Below, in pieces: positions 22,968 through 36,700 of a DNA stretch of 64,000 nucleotides; position 1 is the first letter of the stretch, and every line of letters starts with the position of its first letter. The translations under genes and the position numbers were made by a program. A model generated the notes under the pieces. It was given only the letters and a program-made list of their open reading frames with translations. It was not told where the DNA came from and did no database searches. Origin of the DNA: Caenorhabditis elegans (Eukaryota; Nematoda; Chromadorea; Rhabditida; Rhabditidae); the NCBI RefSeq assembly GCF_000002985.6, contig NC_003283.11:9982001-10046000 (forward strand). Direction: 5' to 3'.

Positions 22968-25259
22968 ATGCTATTCCCTGCTTTTTCAATTCTTCTCATT
23001 TCCTTTTTCTCACTTTTATCTGTGGTAACAACAAAAACCCAATACTGGTGTCATGGCGACGGAGTTCTAAACAATGTGAGTTTTTTTTGCCTGTTTTCAG
23101 ATCTCAAAATAGAAAAATATCGAACGAAGTCTACGGAAAAACGTTGTTGTTCTTTGAAAGAGATGGATGCAAGCGATACCTTTTTACACAAAGTTTTGCT
23201 TGACCGATGAAAAATCTTTCACAAAAGACAGAGAGAAATGATAAGAAATTGATGCGAAGTTTGTAGCGACATTTTAAAATGAATTTATTTTTAGCAACAC
23301 ACATGTCGATTCTTCACGATAGTAATTGATGCAGGATCCACAGGAACACGATTACATTTATATAAATTTATTCATGATCCCGCAATAGCTTCACATGGTA
23401 TGCCTTTTAAGGTTGAAAAAGAGATATTTCAAGAGGTATTGAATAAGATAAATGTTATATTAACCTTATTTTCAATTTTAAGGTGAAACCAGGACTTTCT
23501 TCGTTTGCGAAATCTCCGAGCTCTGCCGCTGATTCACTGGAGCCACTTCTTCAAAGAGCTCGAAAAGAAGTTCCTCATTTCATGTGGGAAAAGACGCCGA
23601 TCACATTGAAAGCCACAGCTGGGCTACGTCTTCTACCTGGAGATATGGCCGACGATATTCTTGAAAGTGTAGAAGAGCGGATATTTAACAGTGGATTTTT
23701 TGCCGCTTTCCCGGATGCCGTTAATGTAATGCCAGGCAGCGATGAGGGTGTGTACAGCTGGTTCACACTTAATATTCTTCTCGAAACTCTTTTCACCGGT
23801 GAGCTATTTTTTCCATTTTGTTGCCTCTATTTACTTTAGGAGCATCCTGAACAGTGTGTCATTTGAAATTTAGCACGTAGGCTATGCAAGCAAATATCAT
23901 TCAAGATTATCAGGGTCAAATATCAAATCATCAAATAATTTTTAAAAAAAGATTATTTGTTTCGCATTGCGTTGGAGAATCTGCAACAAGTCATTCCGAG
24001 ATAAACCACACTTTTTCAAAAAAGTTTCTAGTTTTCCGTTGACGTCTGAAAATGATTTTCGAACGACTTTCGAAAACAAGAAAAAGAAGAAGAACCGAAG
24101 CATAAATAAAAATGTGATAAGAAATGCGTCACTAGTTTTAATCGAAAATAGTTTAATACATCAAACTAGTCAAATATTACATTTCATTAAAATATCTACG
24201 AGTACGGTATCTAAAACCAAGTATTCAATTAAATCATATTAATAAGTGAAAAACATATTTCAGATGAGCCTACCGTCGGTCATAAGCCAGCAGCACATCG
24301 TTCAGTAGCTGCATTCGATTTAGGTGGAGGATCTACCCAGCTCACCTATTGGCCAAATAATGAAGCTGTTTTTTCGGAGCATGTTGGATATGAACGAGAT
24401 ATAGATTTCTTCGGACATCATATTCGACTTTTCACTCATAGTTTTCTTGGAAATGGATTGATTGCTGCACGATTGAACATTCTTCAATTAGAAACTGATA
24501 ATGAAATCGAATCAACTCATCAATTGATCACAAGTTGTATGCCTGAAGGATATCAGCTGACAGAATGGGAGTATGCATTGAAGTTTTGGAATATCAAGTA
24601 AGAAATGCGTGTTTTGTTGATCATTAAATTAAGTTTTAAATTTTCAGTGGTTCTTCATCGCACTCCTTCGAAAGTTGCTATGGTACCACAAAGAATTTTG
24701 TAGAATCCAGTGAAATCATGCATTTGCGAGAATTGAAGGGATCTCCAGTTTATTTATTCTCGTACTTCTTTGATCGTGCTTTGAACAGTGGACTTGTTAA
24801 AGGAAACGAAGGTGGAAAGATCGAGTTGAGGCAATTCAAAGAAGCTGCGGAAATTGCTTGCCGAAGGGAAAAAACTGAAATCGACGATGGAAGTCACTGG
24901 ATGCCTTGGCAGTGTCTTGATTTGACATATATTTACTCTCTGTTGCGAGATGGATATCAGTTCGAAGATAATCAGCCTCTCGTGGTAAGTCATTATTTCA
25001 ATTATTATATTGCTATGAAAAATAACCTTTTGAAACTAATCCAATCTTGTTTCAGTTGGCCAAGAAAATAAAAGGAATGGAGGTTTCATGGGGACAAGGA
25101 CTTGCATTTGCAACTGCCAACGAGTTTCAGCTAACAGAAGGAGCAATCAAAACTGCACTCTCATCGGAACCAAACTCTACAGTAGTTGACCAGATCTTTG
25201 ATTTAGTGTACTCAGGCACAAATCAAGTACTCTCATATTTTAATATTATTTCCGTCTAA
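22968..25259 (+). CDS. uda-1: UDA-1, nucleoside diphosphatase (apyrase) of the secretory pathway
   Basis: Exons 22968-23075, 23295-23435, 23483-23798, 24264-24597, 24648-24984 and 25056-25259 give 479 residues. It starts with a hydrophobic signal sequence or anchor (residues 1-21). Apyrase conserved regions appear in order: VIDAGSTGTR, KATAGLRLLPG, GSDEGVYSWFTLN, AFDLGGGSTQLTYW and the C-terminal VSWGQGLAFAT. This is the ENTPD5/6 type, which hydrolyses UDP and GDP in the ER/Golgi lumen so that nucleotide-sugar import and glycosylation can continue. The terminal exon reads through NQVLSYF, where an in-frame CAAGTACTC could act as an alternative donor, in line with the two splice forms I recall for this gene. 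AATAAA lies at 25463. Confidence 0.95.
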
Positions 25260-25462
25260 CCTCATCGTCTAATACCTTCAATTCTGTGATTATTTTCCAT
25301 TCCTTACCGTTCTTATTCGGGTAGACCTTTTATGCAACCACATCCTAAACCATCATCGATTCGAAATCAGACTACGAGTTTTCATATGTTCACTTTTGAA
25401 CTATTTTTAAATTTTACCCATGTTATATAATTCATTTAGTTTTGCGGCATTGCCTTGTTCTC

Positions 25463-25468
25463 AATAAA
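25463..25468 (+). terminator. Poly(A) signal of uda-1
   Basis: AATAAA lies about 200 bases after the uda-1 stop codon. Confidence 0.6.
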
Positions 25469-25956
25469 ATACATTCCTTTTCTGTTTTGTACATACATAC
25501 ATCCAAAAGTCAATCAGTTAGGGAAAAACATAGAGAATCTAGTGAACAATCCGAGTGATAAAATATGAAACATTTTATAATTGAAATGTTAACATTTGAA
25601 TATTTGTTGTAAAACATTTTTAGTTTTCCAGTTTAAATAAGTTATTGTATTTGGTAGATTTTACTTTCGTTCAGGGGCTATTAATATTGCGCAATATATA
25701 TAAATATATTGCGAAGAAAGCTGGAATTTTCAATTTGCTAGAAACGTAACTTTTTTTGGCAGCGCTCAATTCTGAATAAGCGTATTTCAATAAATCTATA
25801 AATTTTTGAAAATCTGAAAATCTATCGGTTACCATGATCACAAGATGTCGATTTAGGGGCTCGATTTTCGAAATGGATTTATCGATAGAATCAAGCAAAA
25901 AAGAAATATTACGAAGAAACTAATTTTTTACATTTCCAAAATCAAATTCTAAACAA

Positions 25957-26066
25957 GCGCTACAGTAGTCATTTAAAGGATTACTGTAGTTTTCGATACG
26001 GGATATTTTGCGCGTCAATTATGATGCGCAATACGCATTCTCAGAATTTTATGTTCCCGTAATATG
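25957..26066. repeat. Dispersed C. elegans repeat fragment
   Basis: The segment CGCTACAGTAGTCATTTAAA-GGATTACTGTAGTTTTCG, continuing with GATATTTTGCGCGTCAATTA and CATTCTCAGAATTTTATGTT, is a sequence type I recognise as highly repeated in C. elegans. The copy is diverged and has no coding content. Confidence 0.6.
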
Positions 26067-27688
26067 AGCAGAAAATTGAAAATTGAGGTGCAAAACTAAT
26101 AGAGACATATAGTTTTATTTTCAAGTAGAGGTATGTTTGAGTAAAATATCGAATAATGATAATCACATTACAAAACTTGTCAAAATTTAGTGAAAAGGAG
26201 GACCAGATTTTAAAAGGTAATCATTGCAACATCGAACAAACAAAAATAATACCGTTTGACATTATATCAGTCTTGTACTACAATTGCTCAAATTCGGAAA
26301 GCTGGATCTAAATTTTATATGGTTCTAGATTTTTGTTAACCGATGCAATTTTAAATTAAATCTCCCTATTGTTTTTATTTTAAAAAAAGCTATCATAAAA
26401 TAGTAAAACAAATTAAACCGAGAAATAAATTAATATGGGTGCAAGACTAATAGAGAGAGTACACAATAAGATGAAAGTCTTTCTATTGTATATACATTTA
26501 TCCTGTCCTATTTTCTAAATTAAAAATACACCAAAACGAAATAGAAAATCATTTTCTTCTCACCACCCGTTCAATCTTTCAATTTTTCATTTTTCTCTCC
26601 ATTTTTCGTTCACCACACAAACAAAAAAGTGTACACTGTCATCTTCTCACAGCCAAAATGGCTCTTCGACGAACAGAAATTGGTGAAAGAGATTGTGCTG
26701 CTCTCGAATAAAAATGAATCGTAGCCACTTTCTCTTGACGACTTTTTTCCGTGCATTATTCTGAAAAATATACATTTTTATTGAAAAATCTGTATCTCAA
26801 TTGCTAAAATGTTGAATGTTTCGAAGTTTCATGTTTCTGCTAACTTGATCGAAGCATCCACGATGGTGAAGCGTTGTACACCACGCCCGCCCTTCTTCAG
26901 CGCCTCGTTTCCTTTCTAATATATTTTAGAAAAAAGTCAGTCAAAAGAACTGAGTTTCAGAATGAGGATTCTTTAAAAAATTCTGGAACAAAAAAAATCA
27001 TTCAAGCTAAAATCTCCAAGTTATAAGAAAAAATTAATTTGTTTCAAAAACTGGCCAATCTAACAGAAAGTTGAAAAAAGGAAAACTTGTGTAGTTTTAA
27101 AAAACCGTAACCATTTTTTTCTTTAGTTGGCATATTCTTCATCTCTCAAAAAAAATTGTTGTATAGCAATAAAAATTATTTTTATTGGTTTCTATCATTT
27201 TCCTGAATCTTAATTTTAATAATACATTTGCCTGTTGTATTTCACATCGTAACGAATATTCTATTATTTCCCGTTTCCCGTTCTCTTTTGTCTTTTTGTT
27301 TCTTTTTATTGTTTAATTCAGTTTTCTTGTTTTCTTTTTCTTTACTTACGCCGATGCACAATGACTTCAACGTAGGCATTTCACAGGGCGAAAATTACGG
27401 GCGTTCTCGAAAATTAAGAGGCGTTCTCGTCCCAACAAGTCTGGGTCAATTTCTACGAAACGTTTACTGTTTTGCATACGTGAAAACACTTTTAATAGAT
27501 ATATGCTCGTAATTTCAAATAAACTCGAAATTTGAAACTGTAGAAATCATTCATCATTTTGTCACTCTTTATCTTGTTTGCACATATTCCATTTTTCGAT
27601 TAATCATCGTTACCATCATCATCTATGTACCAATTTTTTATTACAAAAAAAACACTTTTCTACTCAAAGTGTAATCCACTTTCTGCAG

Positions 27689-27730
27689 ATGACCACTGAA
27701 TCATCACTAGAGCCCTCTTCTTTTCGAAAG
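27689..27730 (+). CDS. lea-1: Candidate first exon A of lea-1
   Basis: CTTCTGCAG is followed directly by ATG and 14 codons (MTTESSLEPSSFRK), ending at a GT donor in phase 0. It can splice to 31265 in frame. The acceptor touching the ATG suggests trans-splicing. No longer frame is present, so its support is positional. Confidence 0.55.
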
Positions 27731-30700
27731 GTGTGTAATACACACACATATCGTGTTCCTTGTCTTTCTTCATAGCAGCTCCAATTCATTCATCATTCAG
27801 ACTCTTTTTGATTTTCAATTCTCTTTTTAATTCATTGAATAATCAAATAGAGAACATTCAGAACCACAGACATGAAAAGAATTTAGATTTCAATCTTTGT
27901 CCTTTCCCACTATTTTCCTGTTAGATTAATGGTGTTCTTCGCATGTTTTTCTTATGAATCATCAAAAAACGGCATTGGTTCAATTTTCGAGAATTTTCAT
28001 CGAACTCCCTTCAGATCATAGTTTAGCTGCCGGATATAGAGCCTACTTTTTGCGTCGAAAAATCATTTGCTTCGCATTATTCGTCAAGTAGAGGGGCAAT
28101 AGGGTAGTTAGTATGACGTTTTACTGGAGGAAAATATCTGCAAAATCATCATCATCAACCGGAGTATAAAGTGGAAACAACTATTGAGAAATGTAATATT
28201 CCCACTATAAAAACCAATCAATCTGTACTTCACATTTCAAATTTTAGTGAGCCATTAGCTATTACATAAAAGTTACTGCCTGCCATGATTAGAGGAAACC
28301 TTCTGATACTTATTGTTAGTTTTAGATTTTTAGAAAATAGAAAGGTAGGCATGAAGAATATGTTTCTGAGTCTAACCTAAGAGTCTAAGAGTGAGTTCCA
28401 AGTGTTGTGAAGATTCAAATATAATATGAGTTGTGGTTTTAGTCCATTCTAAGTGTATTTTGACTAAATCTCCACTGACATTATTCAAGTATTAACAGCT
28501 GGTATCTCTTATTCCTTCTATTTTTTCAAGATTTTGTTAGATGGAGAAGAATATTTTGAAATTATTTTCTTTTGCAACATTTGGTTCCAATCTGCTTAAA
28601 ATTTATGAAGTAAGCGAGAAAAAAGGGTATCATGTTTTTTTTGGTAATTCTGAAATGCACACTTTTTAAAATATATTCAAACATTTCCAAATTCAACCAC
28701 AAGACTCTATTATTTGTTCATTCCATTATTTTTTGATTCACATCACCCAATCATCATTTTTTCTTCTGATTCATCAATACAGTTCTCCATTTCCAGAACA
28801 TTCCACAGGAAAGAGGCGGAGCTTATTGTGCCAATAGACCGCCCGTCTTCGTTCCTCCGTGTTCCCCATTTCTCTCAATCGGTCAAACCATTTCCACATG
28901 CCGTTCCTTCCGTCCATTTATCCCGAAATTTCTTCGTTTTTTCATCTCTTTCCTTCTATTTCGGCTCAAAGATCCTTTCATCTGCCTTGTCGGAGATCTC
29001 TTCAAATCCAATGCTCACTCATATCTTCTCGTGCTCCCGAAATCAAAAATGAGAAGCCGATTGCGGGGGTAAAGAGACAGAAAGAGAGATAAAAAGTTGC
29101 TCCCGATACTCAAAATTATTTTTTTTCTCATTTTGTCTTTACCTTTGCACTTTCATTCTGCAAAATCAAGTTTCAAGTTATGTTTTTTTGAAAGTTGATA
29201 AGTTTCGTTTTACTCAAAGTCGCTATCATTTAGTAGAACAGTTATTTGCAATTTTTAGGTATTTATAATGTAGGGTCTCCTTAAACTTCTATATCATTTC
29301 TCGAAAAAAAAAAGACTCCAGAAATGAAAAATCGTGAAACATCAGAGCAATTGTCGTACAGTTGACTAGACTTAAGTGTGAAAAATATAAAGAGACAGTT
29401 GTTTTAGTGAGTTAGCAGAGCTTTAGCGCATAAAATCGGACGTCCCCAGTGTAATTTAAAAAAAGGACGTATGACTAATGACCCAGAAACGAAAGCTCGT
29501 TTGCTTAGTTTTTAAAAGAATGTATATTCAAAATTGTTCAGTTTCTTTGTCTTTTATTCATAGGAACTCTCGAAGTGTTAATGGTGGAGTAGCGCCAGTG
29601 GGGAAATTGTTTTAAAACATGCCGATGGTACCACAATGACCAAATATCATAGTAAAAAAAATTAGAAAATTTTTTAAAATTTTTTTGTGGTTCCATAGGC
29701 ATGTTTTAAAGCAATTTCCCCACTCCACCTTTAACAGAATGAACGCACAAGTTGATTACAGAACTATTTTTGAACAATTTCTCAAATTTATTTTAGTTGA
29801 ACATCTTCTTTTCGCATGAACCGTATTTAATAAATAATCTTATTCACTGAAAATTATTAACAATTGTTCCAGGAAATCACAAATCCTTCATATTTCTTTA
29901 CAAAAACCAACACAGTTCAAATATGTCAAGATCACCATCTCCACCAACCATCACCTTACAGGTAACACAACTTTTATCTAGATAGTTGACAGATGATAAT
30001 ATCCCAATTGAAAATTACCAAATTAGAGTGTGTAATATTAAAATTGTGTATATGAATACAATCCAGTTAGTAGATCCCGTGCTGAAAAACAACAAAGTAT
30101 CGGTAGAATAATTTTATGAGCAAAAAAGGTTTCAAACTTTCTCAGGTCTGATAAAACTTGTCTAATTTCCCAAAAAAAAATTATCGGAGAAACTGATAAC
30201 GTTGATAGGCTTCTTGAAAACGTTTCCAATAACTCCAGTTTTTCCCACTAGGAAAAAGAAACATGATGAGCGTAAGGATTTAGAGTGCTTTCGGTTTTGA
30301 ACTCTCCAGCTGTGTGTGATGTGCTTATGGGAGGGTGGTAAAGAAAGTTCGGGCTCTCAAGTGATGGAATGTCAACACAGATGGGAAAAACAGAGTGAAG
30401 ATGAAGAAGGAATGTTGCGAAAGAAACAATGTTACCATGATTCCACAATGGGACTGTAGAAGAGCTTGCGTACTTTTTTTTTAATTTGATGCTCCTATGT
30501 AGTTATATATTAGTTGAAACACCTGGTGGTGCTCATCTCTGATGATTTGCTTGAAATTCTCTGAAAACGGGAAAACAGTAACCAATTAACATAATTAAAC
30601 TACTAAGTCTTTAAAACCTTCAGCTTCAATGTTACAAAACCATTAGTACATGATAATCTTCCTAATAAGACAAAAAAGATCCAGTTCATCTTCTTATTTT

Positions 30701-33700
30701 TGAAAATTTCAATTGTTTTCATGCCAAAATTTGTATCATTTGACCCTTCCCACCCATTTCGTAATTTTAGTCAACTACTCTGTCACTACCAATTAGCCGT
30801 TTCCCCTCACAATTGATACTGATAACAGATATCAGTACACTGATATCAGCCATTCGGAAACTTTGTCCAAACGGCACGCATTCTCTGAATTCTGTTCTGT
30901 TTACTTTCAAATTTCTGCGAAAAATGTTGTCACTTTCTTTTTTGTGTCCCTTGTTCTCAATTTGAACATCAAAAGACAATACCGCTATGTTTTCTTTTGC
31001 AGAAAAATTGAAAATATAATTGAAGGTTATTTTTAGCATTGTAAAAGTCTAATCAGACTTTTTTAATTTTGAATATAAAAACAATATTATTTTTCCCAAA
31101 AAGCTACCGTTCCCAGTTTTTTCGAAAAATGAGTAAATGAAAACAAATCGAATGTTTTAATCTACAATTTGAAACAACTTATGAAACACCTGAACTATAT
31201 TCAATTTATTTGAATTCACATTCCACCTGTCTTGTTGATCCAATACATTTTTCTTCATTTGCAGCAAGACGAGATGTCCGAATCTGCTGACCACCTTCTC
31301 GATGAATTGAGCAAGAAGCTCGTTGACGAGGTTATCCCAGTTGCACAAGGACAAGTTGGAAACCAGCATTTCGATGAGCCAAAAAGTCAAAAAACGCCAC
31401 CGTCTTCTTTGAATGACTCGTACGCTGAAGAACTACTCGAAGCGAAACTCATCAACACTGATGAGTCCAGCGTAAGTCCTTTTTTGTTCTATTTTACTCC
31501 AACATTTCCAAACGGACAATTTCCTGGTCACCCTCCATTTATTTTCTCTCCATTTCTTCGCTTTCTTTTGCTTTTAAATTCAAACTGACATCCAATCGGT
31601 GGTTTATATTTTATTTTTGCATCCTTGTGTTCCACATCTGTTTTCTGCATCCTCTTCTTGTTGATGCTCTGACCCCTTGCAAAAGCTAATTAGACAAGTG
31701 AAATGCGCGTCGAATCAGCTGGGATTTGAAATGAAAGCTTTAAAATTGGTAGAATAGATATACGGCATTAATTGTTACAGGATATGCCTAGACAATTATA
31801 TCGACCAAAGTTATTTCTTAAGTTATAAAGCAACTTTAGACTATCCCAAAATATATTTCCATCGGGAATTTCAATTTTTTGATCACATTTTTGAAAATTT
31901 AGTTTGACACCGAGAGCAAGAATTGATGCTTAACACAAATCCCTCTTTCATTTCGAAGTTCTTAATAAATCTAAATTGCAAAATAGATTTTATCAGCAAA
32001 TGAGTTTTTTAAATAATAAACAACAAGTGCAAACTTTTCTGCCCATGTCAATCAACAACAAAAAGCTCCTCATGATTCATCAACGCTCAATCAATGTTCA
32101 TTTCTATTTCAAATCTCTTTCCCCTCTGCCCTTTGTCCATGAACCATCACAAGCCATCAAGTCTCTACTACCAGCAGCAATATTATGAAATCAACAGCTC
32201 TCTGTTCTCTCACTGTATCTCTCTCCGCTCCCGTTTTTTTTTGTGTCGAATGTACAACAGCCCAGGGGTGACTAACCCCTCGTCCCCATCAACATTGACC
32301 ACAAAAACATAGGAACAGTTCCTTCCAACATGCACATTTCTTCCCGATTTTACTATTCGAATAATAATAATAACATTTGATAGTGAGTGAGTTGAAAGGA
32401 AAAGTTTAGTTTTCTATTGTGGATATATTTCTGAAGCTATAAATTACAATTCATGAGCAATGCTAGATATTTGTGAGCACCCCTCAATCACTTCATTCAC
32501 CGAACTGACTGGTTTAATTTTCTAAGTATAACTCCTATTCCATGAGGGTCAGCTTATTCAGTTTTTTTGAGAATTGGCACAGGGCATGAGACAGACATAG
32601 GTTGCCTCGAATTCGGAGTTGAAGAAAAAACATTCAGAATGATTGCGTGGCTTCGCATTTTAGAGAAAATTTAAACCGAGAGGTAGCCAAATTTTAATAA
32701 TCCCATTTTAATAGTATTTTTCATAATATTTTTTAAAAGATGACATTTTTATTCCTACCGAGTTTTTCCGTTTATCTTCTGTGGTATTTCGAAATTTTAG
32801 TCTAATAGGAATATTTCAATGCAAAATCCCCATCCTGGCTACTACACCTGTAAATGACAATCAAGCAAGCTTTTCAGCCTACTTTTTAGTTCGAGATACT
32901 GAAGTAGTGGTCTTTAAAAAAACACAATTTCAGCAAATAAATTTACTACTTGATAGCTTTTTTTTTGAAAATTGAGATTTTTGAACCCATCATCTCTTTC
33001 TTTTTTACTGAGATCTCCCCCCGCATAACCTCATGTCGGCTCAACAGAAGTCGATCAGTTCAAATTACGTATCATCGCCATCACATGGATGTTTTTTTCA
33101 AAACCTACTACTGGAATTTTGAAATGTTTTTTGTTTAATTTGAAGATAAAAAGGGCACGGATCATTCTGTAACATCTCTAACGTTTACTCTCCGTTTGAG
33201 ATGTTATTTAATCTCGGTTTCATGCTTCTTTCTGCGTCGCTTGTATTTCAAAATGTTTGCTGTTGGACGAGGTTAGAACAAAAAAAGAAAAAAGAGTTGT
33301 TGTTGTTGCGTGTTCCTTCCCTCCTGGTGCCCTCTTCGTCGTTTTAGTGTCACCCCAACTGATCTGAGGGGAGAAACAGAAATTGAGTAGAAAGTGAGGG
33401 ATAGAGGAGGACCGCCCGCCTTTACACCCCACACACATACATTCGAACTCGTCAACTTTTTTGCTGCTGTTTCCGTTTTGAATGAGACATTCAACTCACA
33501 CCAGAAATCTGTGTTTGTTTCCATGTTTCAGTTTGGGTTTTCGAACTATTCCGGTTTTTTTCCTCGGCATTTTAAGCTGATCGATTTGCAACTATAGGGA
33601 TTATGCAAAATGTCTGATGATTCTAGAGAACATGTTTTCATGAATATGGTTCAGTTAATATTGATCAGATAGTGTTTGCAAATAAATGGAATATGACTAA

Positions 33701-36700
33701 ATTGATTGAGTAACGACTGGTACAGCTGGAGATTTAGAAGTAAAGACTACTGATCAGAAATATTCAGAAAACGTTTTTTAACATCACAACGATCTGAATC
33801 AAATCATGAATCATATTTACATTTCTCATGTGAAATGTTTTTCGTTGAGCCATAAATCTATCTTTCTGTTGGCACCGTTCCAGCTCCATTCATGTTTTAA
33901 GTGTTAAGCCTAGCGAAGCATTGTTGTCGGTTAACTGCTTTTTTTTTGTTTTTTAGTAGTTTGTAGAACCTGAAGCTGTCAGTTAGGAATAGGAAAATGC
34001 ACTTGTCTGCAAAAATGTCAGGAACAAATTTAATAAAAAACTGTAAATGTGTTAGGATAGTTTCTCTCATTTGAGAATTTAATTTAACACATTAAAAAAA
34101 CTGTATTGGAACAAATTACAACCATATGTTGTTTATTCGAACGTGATTTTTCAGTAATTCAGAAAGCTTCATAAACTTAAATTTTCATGTTAAATGGCCA
34201 GTTTTGTTTGATTTGGTATTTGAAGCAAACAAAGTAAATAGGTATCTTGATATCGTTGTGAGACCTAGTTACTATTTGAGAAACAATTTGTACCTCCAAA
34301 GTCACTTTTCAAAAAAAAACCCCCCAATAGTAGTACACTGACTTGTTGCGAGACCAGATTTACCTTTTGGAAATTTTAGAAAATTTATTAGAAACTTTGC
34401 AAGAGCACACGGCAGAATAGTAGCATTTATTTCGTTGAACGTGCATAATTTTAATTTTAATTTTATTACGATTATTACGAACTTTATAACAACTTACCTT
34501 ACCTTCTAAAACCCCCAAACGTATTAGTTAGTGTTACATTCTTATATATAAGGTTTCACCTTCTGTCTGAGGAATAAAAATTATACTGTCATCGGTCCGT
34601 AAACAAGCCATCTTGGCACTGTGCCAGACCAATCACTCAAGGTCAAACCCACTCCTGGCGCTCTTTTCCATGCATTGCGTATACATCGTTCAGAATTTAT
34701 AATAGAGAAGAAAAATGTTTCGAGAATTTTCTACCCTCATTTTGCTATTGTATTATTGTTCGTTATTATTCCAAATTTCAGTATTTCTCATATTCTCATT
34801 AAATTCTAACGTTTAAAATGTTCTTTGTTTGTATTCAACTTTCATTCAAATCTATTATTCAGCTACTACTATTTTTGTTTCTATATGCTATATCTGTGAT
34901 TATCTGAATTTTTATTTCTCAGTTTTTTACTTCTATTTAACTTCTATTTTAACATCTATTTCAAAAAAATCGTAATTTTCATATTCGTATTGTATGCAAA
35001 ATATTTTTCAATTATTCATTTAGAGTGCAATATGGAAAGGTTTATAATAGAGGAAACAACACTAATATGGAAAATACGGTAACTCCTATATGAACCATTT
35101 CCAATTTTGCTTACCTCTCTTAAATTTCTATTAATTATTTTTATTTTTTTTTGCAGTATTTTAATCTTCGATTTTCTGTTCTACAATCTCTTCACTCCTT
35201 CTTCTTTTATATTTCACGCTTCATCATCTTCCACTCCACACTTTAACCTCTTCGCATCACAAATTGAGCTCTTATTTCCTTTTTTGCTTCCGTTCGTGTT
35301 CTTTTTCCAAATATTTCTATTTGCGGGGTTTGCCGGAAGGAAATGACCTCGATTGTTCTCATTTTGACACGCATTTTCCCTACAAAAAAGTACATTGGAA
35401 ACACTTTCAATTAACATTGTTTTTCTTTAAAACTGAATTTCATTTCCTTTCGCTCTTCCTTTTTATCCTATTTATTTTAAAATGCTACACCTTTGCTTAC
35501 TTATGTTTTTCTATTATTTCTATCAGGCCTTGCTGATATTTTTTTCAATTCTATTATTATTTTTCATCTATTCCTATTCTTTTATTTGCTATTCACATGT
35601 AGGTTTCTATATTATGAATTTCCTCACGATAATTTTGGTATTTTCCTAGTTTCAATTCAAAACAATTATCATATTATTTATATATCATATCCTATCACAC
35701 CATGTTCACGTTTTGAAAAAATTATCTTCTCTTATTAAAAATCACTGAAGCTTGTTAGTAAGAAAACTCAAGAGTGTCAATGATAGTAAATTTCTAAAGA
35801 ATGAGAAGTCGAACTTCTAAAAAACTTGATTTTTGGCAAATTTATTCTTGAATTCCTTCTAAAATAATAAGACCTGCCCACTTTCGACCCAATCAGCGTC
35901 AATCAGTTCTCATGTTGGAGGAAATTCAAACTAAAAGATTTTCCCAAAATTGAAAAATCGTGTTCATAAAAGTTGAATTTCGATTATTTTTCTTTTTCTT
36001 TGTCACATTTCTGAATTAAGGGTATTCTAATACAAAAGTTCGATAAATGCTAATCTACCTTTTTTTTATAATAGATGAAATTAACTCTACTAAACTTTTA
36101 GAAACATTAAAACTGGATTTCTTTTCAAGGAAAAATCGGTTGAGAGCATTTGGAATTTTTAGTTTTAAAAATTTTCGGAGTTCATTTAAATTTCAAAGAA
36201 TTTGTTAATTTTCAATGAGTTAATTTTTTATCAGTTCTTATGGAACAAAGAAATATTTCGAATGATTGCTAGAATTCAATGAAAAAACTGTCAAACGCAA
36301 ATTTGATTTCTTGCATCTCTTGCATTTTTAGTTTTCTACCATCCTATTGTTTCATATGCTTAATTTTCTCAAAAATTCTTTTTTGGATTTTTCTGTTCAA
36401 AATTTCGAAATTGCTACAAATTTTAAATTTGAAACTCGCGGTAATTCAAGTCCGCAAACACTCTTCTCCTCGTGTACAGTTTTTGGACAAGTTGTTTATT
36501 GTTTACTTGTTTTTGTTTACTTAATGTTGTTTACATTTAAAAAGAGTAAACAACTTATTCACACTTTCTTTTTTATTTCATTCACTTTATCTGAATATTC
36601 TGCTCTTTTCTTCGTTTTTATTCATTTTCTCCTAATTTTTGGACTCTTCTCAAGCTTTCGCGTAATGTTTCACTCCTATTCTCTATTTTTCCCGGTTCTT

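Larger units (their letters stand above)
25260..27688. other. Intergenic between uda-1 and the first lea-1 exon
   Basis: About 2.4 kb holding the uda-1 3' UTR, one dispersed repeat (25957-26066) and presumably the distal lea-1 promoter in the last few hundred bases. A short frame at 26658 (ATGGCTCTTCGACG...) stops after 18 codons and has no partner exon that I can find. Confidence 0.5.

Noticed and set aside
26658-26711. Short ATG frame MALRRTEIGERDCAALE
   Set aside because: Stops after 17 residues, and no in-phase downstream exon from its possible donors was found.
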